From NCBI GenBank assembly GCA_026983895.1, contig JALSTF010000032.1, forward strand, positions 1-21,787: 21,787 bases of DNA. Reading direction: 5' to 3'. The stretch is from Sulfurovum sp. (GTDB taxonomy: Bacteria > Campylobacterota > Campylobacteria > Campylobacterales > Sulfurovaceae). How positions within the stretch are numbered: the first letter of the stretch is position 1; each line of letters opens with the position of its first letter. The position numbers and the translations under genes were made by a program. The notes below the pieces were generated by a model. The model searched no databases. It was not told where the DNA came from and saw only the letters and a list, made by a program, of their open reading frames with translations. Below are positions 7,236 to 14,384 of this stretch, in pieces.

Positions 7236-8273
7236 TTAACTTGTAAGCCCTCGATAGAACATATAATGTACATTTTCCTTCTCTTTTGATGCATTCATCG
7301 CTTCGTCGGCACATTTTCCAAGGACCATTTCATTATGTGCATCTTCAGGATGCAAGGCCACTCCGATATTTGGCTCAATACGGACATTCTTGCCATTCAC
7401 AACATGTGTTGAAATGATGGCCTCTTCTATCTTTTGGAGATATTTACGGAGAAAGACACGCTGCCTTTTGGTAATAATGGCAAACTCATTGCCGCTGAGT
7501 CTGGCAAAGAAATCATCATCATCCAGGGCTTTGTTGACCTCATCTACTACACTTTGCAAAAGCGTTGCATTCACATTCTCATCTTCATGTTCCTCTTCTA
7601 TCTGTTCAAGAGAGATGAACATCAGTGTAAACGTTTCTTTCTTTTTGACAAGTTCTTTGATTTTTTGTTTATAGGCATCTCTGTCCTCAATTCCCTTGAG
7701 TTCAACATGCATCTGCTCTTCAAGTTCATCGATATAAGCAATTTTTTCTTCTGCTTCATCGATCCTCTGATCCATCCGTATCAATGATTTAATATAAAAG
7801 AGAGGCACAAGCAGTGTGGTGATACCAAAGGCTACAAGTATATTGTACTGCCCTTTCCAATATGGAGACTCCATAGCAAGATAAGCAAGAGAAGCGGTAG
7901 AGATCACGGCACCGCTGATATAATAGGGAAGGCCGTAACTTACACTGCTTTGCATAACGATGAGTGCATAAAGAGGCAAAAGATAGATCCCCTGTTCGCC
8001 CAGTACATTGATGAGAAAGGTGAGAATCAAAAAATCCATAAGCAAAAGAATATTTTTTCTGACGGTAATGATCGTATCCGGCATATAGGTAATAAAGGCA
8101 TGATACGCCAAAGAGAGGATCATCAATCCGCCAAGCACCAGCTGTACCAGCTGTATCTTGGAAAAAAGACCTGAAGGGACCAGAAAACTCAAGATCGTCA
8201 GTATAGACAGTACACTTACCCTCACAAGGCTGTAGAAACGTTCTTCCCTGTACTCAACTTCAATTTTGGACAT
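7236..8273 (-). CDS. Membrane protein with degenerate GGDEF domain
   Basis: The 345-residue product has about six membrane segments in residues 15-165, a short helical linker, and a C-terminal GGDEF-like domain. The signature is SGNEF (about 260-264) instead of GGDEF, and the metal-binding Asp of the FIDLNKFK segment in its neighbour is Ser here (FISLEQI, S221). Diguanylate cyclase activity is therefore unlikely; a regulatory, GTP-binding or partner role is possible (inference). The tail PNIGVALHPEDAHNEMVLGKCADEAMNASK still follows the GGDEF fold. It is a clear paralogue of the next gene upstream, with near-collinear membrane segments such as GIYLLPLYALIVMQSSVSYG and SPYW. ATG at 8271-8273 is preceded by AGGAGA. 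Confidence 0.88.
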   Translation of the reverse strand: MSKIEVEYREERFYSLVRVSVLSILTILSFLVPSGLFSKIQLVQLVLGGLMILSLAYHAFITYMPDTIITVRKNILLLMDFLILTFLINVLGEQGIYLLPLYALIVMQSSVSYGLPYYISGAVISTASLAYLAMESPYWKGQYNILVAFGITTLLVPLFYIKSLIRMDQRIDEAEEKIAYIDELEEQMHVELKGIEDRDAYKQKIKELVKKKETFTLMFISLEQIEEEHEDENVNATLLQSVVDEVNKALDDDDFFARLSGNEFAIITKRQRVFLRKYLQKIEEAIISTHVVNGKNVRIEPNIGVALHPEDAHNEMVLGKCADEAMNASKEKENVHYMFYRGLTS

Positions 8274-8303
8274 TTTCTTTTCTCCTGTACTTTACAAGCT
8301 ACA

Positions 8304-8333
8304 ATTCTACCATATAATATTGATAACTTTCAG
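8304..8333 (-). promoter_or_regulatory. Candidate promoter of the degenerate GGDEF gene
   Basis: On the minus strand TAGAAT (8304-8309) is preceded by CTGAAA (8328-8333) at 18 bases. It sits in the 70-base gap between the two GGDEF genes and suggests that the downstream gene can be transcribed on its own. Both boxes are imperfect. Confidence 0.35.
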
Positions 8334-8343
8334 ATATGTTTAT

Positions 8344-9393
8344 CTATCTCTTTATCTCATGATAATAAACATGGTATTTGTCCACAGCTTTTTTGGCTGC
8401 ATACATTGCATTGTCGGCATATCTGCCAAGCTGCATTTCTTCTTTGGTATCATCGGGGTAGAGACTGATACCGATACTCAGTTCAATAGGTACGGTTACC
8501 TCATCTGTGGTATATTCCTTCATGACTGTCTTTTCAATCATTGCTATAAATTTGGGAAGAAAAATCTTTTTCCGTTTGGAAATAATGACAAATTCATCAC
8601 CTCCAAGCCTGGCAAGAAAATCCTCCTCTCCCATACAGCGCTGAAGTCTCCTCGATACTTCCTGGAGAACACTGTCTCCAACATGGTGTCCATACGTATC
8701 ATTAATAAATTTGAATTTGTTGAGGTCGATGAACAGCAGTGCAAAAAAATCTCTCTGTTTTAATGCTCTATAAATAGTTTCATGGTACATTTTTCTGTTT
8801 GCGAGACCGGTGAGACTGTCATAATTGGCATCCAGTTCAGTATGGCTCAGTGTTTCACTCAACTGTATATTCTCTTCGGAGATACGGGTAATCAGACGAA
8901 GATAGTAAAACGGGATCAGCACCGTTGTCAATGCAAAAGAAAGTACGATGTCCGTATGTGCTTGCCAATAGGGGGAATAATTAAGCAGTAAAATCCATGA
9001 GATCAGTGCCAAAACAAGACTGCCTTGAAAATATTCTATACCATAACTGGACGAACTCCACATCACAATCCAAATATACAGCGGCAGCAAAAAAATACCA
9101 TATGAACCAAAAATGACGATCAGAAAGGCCAAAACAATGAGATCCATGAAAATGATAAATTGTTTTCTGAAAAAGATATATTTGTCAGGATAGCGTACTA
9201 TAAAAGCATAGTGAAGCCATGAGACAATCGTCAATCCTCCCAATATAAAACAGGCGAGTATCATATGGGGGATAATGGTTGAATCCGTACGTGAGAAAAA
9301 AAGGAAACTCAGTGAAGTTACAATGATCAAAAAAAGAATACGGTTTCTGTCATGCCGTTTTTCAGAAAAATAATAATAGGTATGGTTTGACAT
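8344..9393 (-). CDS. Membrane-bound diguanylate cyclase (GGDEF)
   Basis: The 349-residue product has about six membrane segments (residues 18-167), a short linker and an intact GGDEF domain. Visible are YDSLTGLANRKMYHETI, FIDLNKFKFINDTYGHHVGD (metal Asp about 223) and ARLGGDEFVIISKR (signature 264-268), then LSIGISLYPDD and ADNAMYAAKKA. It should make cyclic di-GMP from two GTP at the inner membrane. The usual inhibitory site RxxD is replaced by GEED (255-258), so product inhibition at that site is probably absent. The membrane region, with a LLPLYIWIV-SYG segment and an SPYW motif, resembles from memory the sensor part of RpfC-type receptors; this is tentative. ATG at 9391-9393 has GGAG 10 bases upstream. 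The preceding gene is tRNA-Val on the same strand. Confidence 0.92.
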   Translation of the reverse strand: MSNHTYYYFSEKRHDRNRILFLIIVTSLSFLFFSRTDSTIIPHMILACFILGGLTIVSWLHYAFIVRYPDKYIFFRKQFIIFMDLIVLAFLIVIFGSYGIFLLPLYIWIVMWSSSSYGIEYFQGSLVLALISWILLLNYSPYWQAHTDIVLSFALTTVLIPFYYLRLITRISEENIQLSETLSHTELDANYDSLTGLANRKMYHETIYRALKQRDFFALLFIDLNKFKFINDTYGHHVGDSVLQEVSRRLQRCMGEEDFLARLGGDEFVIISKRKKIFLPKFIAMIEKTVMKEYTTDEVTVPIELSIGISLYPDDTKEEMQLGRYADNAMYAAKKAVDKYHVYYHEIKR

Positions 9394-9457
9394 AAGTCAT
9401 CATCTCCGTACTAAATCGTTATATTGATGATACAAAGAAAATACTTAAGGTGAAGAG

Positions 9458-9533
9458 TGGTGATCACGATTGGACTTGAACCAACGACCACTACCATGTC
9501 AAGGTAGTGCTCTACCAACTGAGCTACGCGATC
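9458..9533 (-). tRNA. tRNA-Val(GAC)
   Basis: A complete 76-base cloverleaf can be folded. The acceptor stem GATCGCG pairs with CGTGATC including one G-U pair. The D arm is GCTC-AGTTGGTA-GAGC. The anticodon stem CTACC/GGTAG closes loop TTGACAT with anticodon GAC (plus-strand 9498-9500). The T arm is GTTGG-TTCAAGT-CCAAT. Discriminator A and the 3' CCA are encoded. It decodes GUC and GUU. Confidence 0.97.
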
Positions 9534-9550
9534 ACATTTTGTAGGTTGGA

Positions 9551-9556
9551 AGTATA
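9551..9556 (-). promoter_or_regulatory. -10 box of tRNA-Val promoter
   Basis: TATACT on the minus strand lies 17 bases upstream of the tRNA 5' end, at the right distance for a short leader. A T7 run 14 bases further upstream belongs to the terminator of the preceding operon and may double as the upstream T-rich element seen in Campylobacterota promoters. Confidence 0.55.
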
Positions 9557-9570
9557 GCCAAGAGATACTT

Positions 9571-9602
9571 AAAAAAATCCTAAAACATCATATGTTTTCA
9601 GG
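9571..9602 (-). terminator. Rho-independent terminator of ldt-coaE-dapF-sel1
   Basis: On the minus strand CCTGAAAACAT (9592-9602) pairs with ATGTTTTAGG (9579-9588) through ten base pairs with one bulged G and a 3-base loop, followed by a run of seven Ts (9571-9577). It begins 2 bases after the stop codon of the Sel1-repeat gene, closing that operon. Confidence 0.75.
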
Positions 9603-9604
9603 TT

Positions 9605-10243
9605 TTACTGGCCTTGACATGCCCAGCTGCTCTCTTTGCAGAGTTTTTCAAGGTAGGGAGAAGCCTCTGTACGACCTTGGGAAAGTGCTTTTTTTAGGTT
9701 CTTGTAGGCTTTGATCTTGTCATGGGGCAGTCCCTCTCCCCAGGCATACAGCAGGGCGGCATTGATCTGGGCTGCACCATTGCCCAGGTTTGCAGCTTTT
9801 TTAAAAAATTCAAATGCTTTTGCCTTATTCTGCTTAACACCTTTCCCATGAAAGTAGAGCAGTCCCAATTCATTCATTGCCTCTTTCTGGCCATTGTCAG
9901 CAGCTTTCTTATACCAGTAGAGCATACGTTCAACAGCACGCAAATCTTTATTGTCAGGACGCTGGGAGATCAGTTTTGCAAGATTGTATTGTGCTGCTGT
10001 ATTGTTCTGATCGGCAGCCTTCCTGTACCACTCCATCGCCTGATAACTGTCTTTGTTGACACCCTTTCCATCGGCATAGATAAGCCCGACATTGAACTGT
10101 GCTTTGGGATCACCTTCTTTGGCAAGCACATAGAAAGTGTCGAGTGCTTTGATATAATTACCCTGATTATATTCTGAAACGGCATTCTCAAACTCGTTCG
10201 CCCATACTCCCGTACTCAACAGCAACAGCCATAAAAACTTCAT
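9605..10243 (-). CDS. Exported Sel1-repeat (TPR-like) protein
   Basis: The 212-residue product starts with a signal peptide (MKFLWLLLLSTGVWA, cleavage likely before NEF) and continues with about four Sel1-like repeats of roughly 36 residues. Examples are AQFNVGLIYADGKGVNKD followed by AMEWYRKAA, and NELGLLYFHGKGVKQN followed by AFEFFKKAA. Such alpha-solenoids mediate protein contacts, often at the envelope. Two cysteines near the C-terminus (KLCKESSWACQGQ) could form a disulfide or cap the last helix. The ATG at 10241-10243 follows a GAGGGG ribosome site, 9 bases after dapF, so it is the last gene of the operon. The partner is unknown; an envelope or peptidoglycan role is inferred from its neighbours only. 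Confidence 0.88.
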   Translation of the reverse strand: MKFLWLLLLSTGVWANEFENAVSEYNQGNYIKALDTFYVLAKEGDPKAQFNVGLIYADGKGVNKDSYQAMEWYRKAADQNNTAAQYNLAKLISQRPDNKDLRAVERMLYWYKKAADNGQKEAMNELGLLYFHGKGVKQNKAKAFEFFKKAANLGNGAAQINAALLYAWGEGLPHDKIKAYKNLKKALSQGRTEASPYLEKLCKESSWACQGQ

Positions 10244-10252
10244 TTTATCCCC

Positions 10253-10999
10253 TCATATCAGTGTTTCAGCTATGAATGTTTTGGTCACTTTCCCGCCGAA
10301 ACGATAGACACCATTCTCATAACTCACATAAAGTTCATCGCCGCTTCTTGGGTAGACTTTGACCTGATCGGGTACTTTCCCTTCCTTGTGAAGGCGGATA
10401 TAGCATGCGACCATTCCTGTTCCACATGCGAGTGTCTCATCTTCTACACCGCGCTCATAGGTTCTCACATACATGGTATCTTCCTTCAGACAGCAGATAT
10501 TGACATTGGCATTGTATGTCTCGCGCAAGCGATGCATAAGGGTCAGATCAAAATGCTCGACATCTTCTCTTACGGCGACCAAATGCGGCACGCCCGAATC
10601 AATGAGCCACCATCTCTCGCCGTTCTCGTCTATATCTTCACGCAGTATCTTTGGTTCGACCATATCACTGACGACATAGAGCCCGTTGATCGTAGCACGG
10701 ATCACGCCTGCCCCGGTCAGGAATTCCGCTTTGCCGTCTTTTGAAATGCCTTTTTCATGTGCAAAATGCGCTACAGCACGGCTTGCATTTCCACACATAG
10801 CCGCTTTTGAACCATCGGAGTTGTAGAATTCCCATTCAAAATCATACTGCTTGTGGGGGAGCACTGCTACCATACCGTCTGCACCGACACCATTCTGGCG
10901 ATGGCATAATTTTTTGGCCAATTCAGACCTGTCGGCATGCTCCTGTGCAATAAAAATGACAAAATCATTTCCATTCGCCGAATATTTGGTTACAGTCAT
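10253..10999 (-). CDS. dapF: Diaminopimelate epimerase
   Basis: The 248-residue enzyme converts LL- to meso-diaminopimelate, the lysine precursor and peptidoglycan cross-linking residue. Both catalytic cysteines are visible: C69 in AAMCGNASRAVAHFA and C192 in ETLACGTGMVACY. The N-terminal SANGNDFVIF segment is also typical. The ATG at 10997-10999 overlaps the coaE stop in ATGA, so translation is probably coupled. The product feeds the same wall chemistry that the L,D-transpeptidase two genes upstream acts on. Confidence 0.96.
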   Translation of the reverse strand: MTVTKYSANGNDFVIFIAQEHADRSELAKKLCHRQNGVGADGMVAVLPHKQYDFEWEFYNSDGSKAAMCGNASRAVAHFAHEKGISKDGKAEFLTGAGVIRATINGLYVVSDMVEPKILREDIDENGERWWLIDSGVPHLVAVREDVEHFDLTLMHRLRETYNANVNICCLKEDTMYVRTYERGVEDETLACGTGMVACYIRLHKEGKVPDQVKVYPRSGDELYVSYENGVYRFGGKVTKTFIAETLI

Positions 11000-11616
11000 A
11001 AAAAATCCTTTTTAATGGCATTGATAACGGAGAGGCTTTGTGCATACAACTGTGCTTCATCTGCAGTATTATCAATAAGATAACTTGCCCTTTTCCGCTT
11101 CTCTTCAATGTTCATTTGCGCTTCGATACGGCGCAGCACTTCATCTCGGGAACTACTGTCACGTTTCATAGCCCTTTCGATCTGTTGCTCTTGTCTGGCA
11201 TACACGACGACAACTTTGTCAATATTATAGCGAGCTGTTTCAAAAAAAAGGGGTATATCAATCAGGTATGGCCTGTTCTTCATCTCTTCTTTCTGAGAAA
11301 GCTGTGTGATCTCTCTGTATATGAGTGGATGAAGGAAGGATTCCAGTGCCTTTCGTTTCGCAGGATCGGTGAATACAAGGCTCCCCAACACTTTTCTGTC
11401 AACCCTGCCGTTTTGGAGTATTTTATTTCCAAAAAGACGCACAATATCTGTTGCAGATACATCAAGCATTTGGTGAGCGATCCTATCCGCATCGATAATC
11501 GTGAAACCTTCATCTGCAAAATGCATAGCGGCCGTACTTTTCCCTGTAGCGATCCCCCCTGTCAGGGCTATAGCATTTTTGAACAGTTGCTGCTCTATAG
11601 ACACATGTTGCTCCAT
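10996..11616 (-). CDS. coaE: Dephospho-CoA kinase
   Basis: The 206-residue P-loop kinase catalyses the last step of coenzyme A synthesis. The Walker A motif GGIATGKST is at about residues 20-28, and IIDADRIAHQML and YLIDIPLFFET follow as expected for CoaE. The ATG at 11614-11616 lies 13 bases after the L,D-transpeptidase stop. There are 15 residues before the first strand, slightly more than in many CoaE proteins, so a start a few codons later cannot be fully excluded. Confidence 0.95.
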   Translation of the reverse strand: MEQHVSIEQQLFKNAIALTGGIATGKSTAAMHFADEGFTIIDADRIAHQMLDVSATDIVRLFGNKILQNGRVDRKVLGSLVFTDPAKRKALESFLHPLIYREITQLSQKEEMKNRPYLIDIPLFFETARYNIDKVVVVYARQEQQIERAMKRDSSSRDEVLRRIEAQMNIEEKRKRASYLIDNTADEAQLYAQSLSVINAIKKDFL

Positions 11617-11629
11617 TTTAGTATGGCTC

Positions 11630-13306
11630 TCACCACTTTCTTACCGATGCGATCATGAGTTCATCATAGTTGTAGACATCATCCCGAAATTGAAGTTTAC
11701 CGTCATAGCCGACCCATGCAGTAAGATAAACGACATCAATAGGAATGGTATTCTCCAGTGAAAAATAGGTATTCTTCTTGCTTTTCAGTATCTTTTCTGC
11801 CTTATCCAATTCAATACTCGGATTAAATGAAGCGATGGTTTTCATCATCTCTTTTGGTTTTTGCAGCCGGATACACCCATGGCTGTAAGAACGTTTGTGT
11901 CTTTTAAAAAGATGCTTTGTCGGCGTATCATGCATGTAGACATGGAACTGATTGGGGAAAAGGAATTTGATACGTCCCAAAGCGTTCTTGTTCCCTGGCC
12001 GCTGGGCAAAACGGAAAGGGACGGTCTTGCTATAGCGATACTGTGCCCAATTGACCGAACCGCCGCTTACCTTCCGGGCATCACTGCCCCAGCCGGTATA
12101 GATATCTATACCGCGGGCCGCCATAGCATGGGGGTTTCTCAGCAACTTGGGGATCATCTCTTTCTGGATAATGCTCCTGGGTACGTTCCAGTAAGGATTC
12201 AGGACCACACTTTTGACACGGTTGGAAAAGATCGGTGTAGGATTCTTACGCCGGCCTACAATCACTTTCATCGTCATTTTCAGTTTACCGTTCACTTCAT
12301 AGTAGAGCCTGTAATCAGGGATATTAATGATAATGTGCCGGCTATCGGGACGCTCATGCAGCCATTTGATACGATCCAGATTGATCTTGATCGTCATAAT
12401 GCGGTCATCGACAGTGCGGTTGAGTGCCTTGAGTGTATTTTTGCCGATGACACCATTGGCAATGAGACCATTTCGTTTTTGATAACGGATCACTGCTTCC
12501 TTCAGACATCTGTCATACCGTGTACTTTCATCACTATCTGCACAAGGAATGTAATCCCCGGTCATCAAAAGGTGTGCTCTGATATCCGGCACAGAAGGAT
12601 CTCTCCCCCCCGGTTTCAGCGTACCTTTAAACCTGATCGTGGGCCATCCTCCATTTTCCTTGATATCGATATATCTGTCCAGGGCCCGGCGAAGCTCTTT
12701 ATAGTGGTATTTTGTCGGCTCTGCCTCGTTAAAAGCTTTTTTAAGGCTTCCCAGAACAACAGCTTTCTCTGCCACGCTCAAAGGACTGGCGGCAGGCTTA
12801 TAGGTGATCCATCCCGCCGTGATAGCGGATATGCGGAGATTGGAAAGCCGTGCCTGTAATGCACCCCAGTTTATACTGCCATAGATCACATAGTTGGCAT
12901 ACTCTTCATAAAGCTGGCTCATCTTGAATTCCCAGTTTACCTTCTGTACGATACTGTGGGGGGAACTGTAGAGCTCATGCATCTCTTCTTCTAAAGATAT
13001 TGCATTCCTGTAGAGATTGGTTGTTCTCTCCAGGGACTTATCGGACTTGATGATATTGAAAAGATCATGGCTTACCCGGGCAGGCTCATCTTTCCTGATC
13101 CAAATAGGAATATAAAAGAGCTGCGTGTAAAGCTGTTTGAGAAAACGCTTGTCCGATTCCGGCTTCAAAGCTGTGATCATCATTTCCGAAGCGGTCTCAC
13201 TGAAGGCGATATCAGAGGATTTTGCACTGACACTTCCGGAGAAAAGGAAAAGTAGCATTGGCAGGAGTATTGCGAATAGGTGAAATACTTTCAGTGTTTG
13301 TTTCAT
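11630..13306 (-). CDS. LdtD/YcbB-type L,D-transpeptidase
   Basis: The 558-residue exported enzyme should form 3-3 meso-DAP cross-links, or attach groups to them, in periplasmic peptidoglycan. It has a signal peptide (MKQTLKVFHLFAILLPMLLF onward, ending near VSAKS), a large scaffold region, a peptidoglycan-binding segment (LKEAVIRYQKRNGLIANGVI), and a YkuD domain with the catalytic SYSHGCIRL (Cys about 478) preceded by HVYMHDTP. The insertion GIDIYTGWGSDARKV and NALGRIKFLFPN match the LdtD/YcbB subgroup with its capping loop. The start is ATG at 13304-13306; an in-frame TTG 15 codons upstream lies next to the promoter and would spoil the signal peptide. It is the first gene of ldt-coaE-dapF-sel1. 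It resists being named with one symbol because several Ldt paralogues exist. Confidence 0.92.
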   Translation of the reverse strand: MKQTLKVFHLFAILLPMLLFLFSGSVSAKSSDIAFSETASEMMITALKPESDKRFLKQLYTQLFYIPIWIRKDEPARVSHDLFNIIKSDKSLERTTNLYRNAISLEEEMHELYSSPHSIVQKVNWEFKMSQLYEEYANYVIYGSINWGALQARLSNLRISAITAGWITYKPAASPLSVAEKAVVLGSLKKAFNEAEPTKYHYKELRRALDRYIDIKENGGWPTIRFKGTLKPGGRDPSVPDIRAHLLMTGDYIPCADSDESTRYDRCLKEAVIRYQKRNGLIANGVIGKNTLKALNRTVDDRIMTIKINLDRIKWLHERPDSRHIIINIPDYRLYYEVNGKLKMTMKVIVGRRKNPTPIFSNRVKSVVLNPYWNVPRSIIQKEMIPKLLRNPHAMAARGIDIYTGWGSDARKVSGGSVNWAQYRYSKTVPFRFAQRPGNKNALGRIKFLFPNQFHVYMHDTPTKHLFKRHKRSYSHGCIRLQKPKEMMKTIASFNPSIELDKAEKILKSKKNTYFSLENTIPIDVVYLTAWVGYDGKLQFRDDVYNYDELMIASVRKW

Positions 13307-13341
13307 AAAAATCCCATACTGAAGAAAATATATTTGACTAG

Positions 13342-13368
13342 AGTATATCAAAATTTGATTTTGTTCAA
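13342..13368 (-). promoter_or_regulatory. Candidate promoter of the ldt operon
   Basis: On the minus strand TATACT (13342-13347) is preceded by TTTTGA and, 15 bases upstream, by TTGAAC (13363-13368). The implied leader is about 30 bases. The spacer is short for sigma-70, so the -10 is more credible than the -35. Confidence 0.45.
13347..13359. promoter_or_regulatory. Perfect palindrome inside the ldt promoter spacer
   Basis: ATCAAA-A-TTTGAT is a perfect inverted repeat with one central base. It touches the -10 and fills most of the spacer, a position suited to a repressor operator. It does not match the FNR consensus orientation (TTGAT-N4-ATCAA). AT-rich palindromes also arise by chance. Confidence 0.3.
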
Positions 13369-13420
13369 CATTTCATCCAGAACATATGGCAAAATTATGA
13401 TAAACCAGATACAACATAAC

Positions 13421-13831
13421 TTAAAATGTATTGATTTTAAAACGGAAATACGAAGAGGAGTATTTATCTTTAAGTTTTATCTCCTGGACTGTTGCAGAAG
13501 GTCCGTTCTCTTCATCTGATATAAGGTTGATAGGTTCAGGAATAAAAAAAGTCCTGCTGACGTTTTTCAATATTTCTCTACTCTTCAATTTATCAATTTT
13601 GAAATAGGGCTGCAATACTTCATACGCATCTTTTTTCTCTTTATGGTATTGAGCTGCATTATCGGTTAAAAAAAGCGAATCCTCCAGTGAAGATTTGTTT
13701 CTATGAGAAATATATATTATATGTTCACGATTCTGGCCATGTATCTTTAAGACATATACAATGGAAAAAGAAATAATAATAACAGAAATGAGGATTTCAA
13801 TAATAGTAAAAGCGCTTCGTAGTCTTTTCAA
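13421..13831 (-). CDS. T2SS minor pseudopilin, GspI-like
   Basis: The 136-residue protein has a prepilin-type N-terminus, RSA then FTIIEILISVIIISFSIVYV, with Glu at mature position 5 and a hydrophobic helix. Its length fits GspI, the small core minor pseudopilin of the T2SS tip, but the C-terminal part has no clear family motif, so GspI is by position and size. The residue before the cleavage site is Ala instead of Gly. The start is TTG at 13829-13831, which overlaps the stop of the preceding pseudopilin gene as TTGA and has GGAG 7 bases upstream. The gene is AT-rich. It is last in the gspG arm. Confidence 0.8.
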   Translation of the reverse strand: MKRLRSAFTIIEILISVIIISFSIVYVLKIHGQNREHIIYISHRNKSSLEDSLFLTDNAAQYHKEKKDAYEVLQPYFKIDKLKSREILKNVSRTFFIPEPINLISDEENGPSATVQEIKLKDKYSSSYFRFKINTF

Positions 13832-14376
13832 TAAAAATCTCCGCTATTTGCTATATTCTTCTCATCTGCCAGCCAAAGTGCTTTCGCTTCTTCAAGCGAA
13901 TCCACTTTTTTGGGTTCACCAAAAAATGAGGGAAGGAAATAGATGCCATGTTTATTTTCCAATACAAGTTGCGTTGAACTTCCGTTTTTATAGAAATTCA
14001 TTTCAAGGCAGATTCGTTGGTCCTGGTAGCGTCCCGGTTCAATTTCATTCAGTGCGTTGTATCTGTCCAGCGTATAAGCCCTGGTTCCGGCGAGATCCAC
14101 TTTGTTTTTATACGCTTGGAACGGCGTGTTGATATTTTCGCGTATATAGCAGTTTTTACATTGATTGATACAGAGCAAAGTACCTTCTCCGCTAAAGAAT
14201 TCTGAATGGACAATGGTTGATTTCAAATTGAGCGGAGTAAGTGCTTTGGGCACATTTATGCGTTTTTCTACACCATTGAACCCAAGAAAATAGACAATGG
14301 AAACAAGCACTATCACGATAAGAAGTTCAAGTAGAGTAAAAGCGCTTCTTGCCGTTTTGCACCTTAAGGAGAACAT
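13828..14376 (-). CDS. T2SS minor pseudopilin, GspH-like, with Cys cluster
   Basis: The 182-residue protein has the prepilin signature RSA then FTLLELLIVIVLVSIVYFLG, with Glu5 of the mature form. Size and position after gspG suggest GspH, but GspJ cannot be excluded. Ala occupies the -1 position. The globular part holds a CxxxCxxC cluster (LLCINQCKNCYIREN, about C69, C73, C76) plus a further Cys near residue 122, which may form disulfides in the periplasm. The ATG at 14374-14376 is 8 bases after the gspG stop, with AGAGG directly before it. Confidence 0.82.
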   Translation of the reverse strand: MFSLRCKTARSAFTLLELLIVIVLVSIVYFLGFNGVEKRINVPKALTPLNLKSTIVHSEFFSGEGTLLCINQCKNCYIRENINTPFQAYKNKVDLAGTRAYTLDRYNALNEIEPGRYQDQRICLEMNFYKNGSSTQLVLENKHGIYFLPSFFGEPKKVDSLEEAKALWLADEKNIANSGDFY

Positions 14377-14384
14377 CCTCTGCT

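Noticed and set aside
11861..12859. Open frame of 332 codons opposite the L,D-transpeptidase
   Set aside because: It lies entirely within a clear ldt gene on the other strand, with no domain or ribosome site.
13307..13351. TTG start 15 codons upstream for the L,D-transpeptidase
   Set aside because: It sits at the promoter and would put polar residues before the signal peptide; ATG at 13304-13306 gives a standard one.
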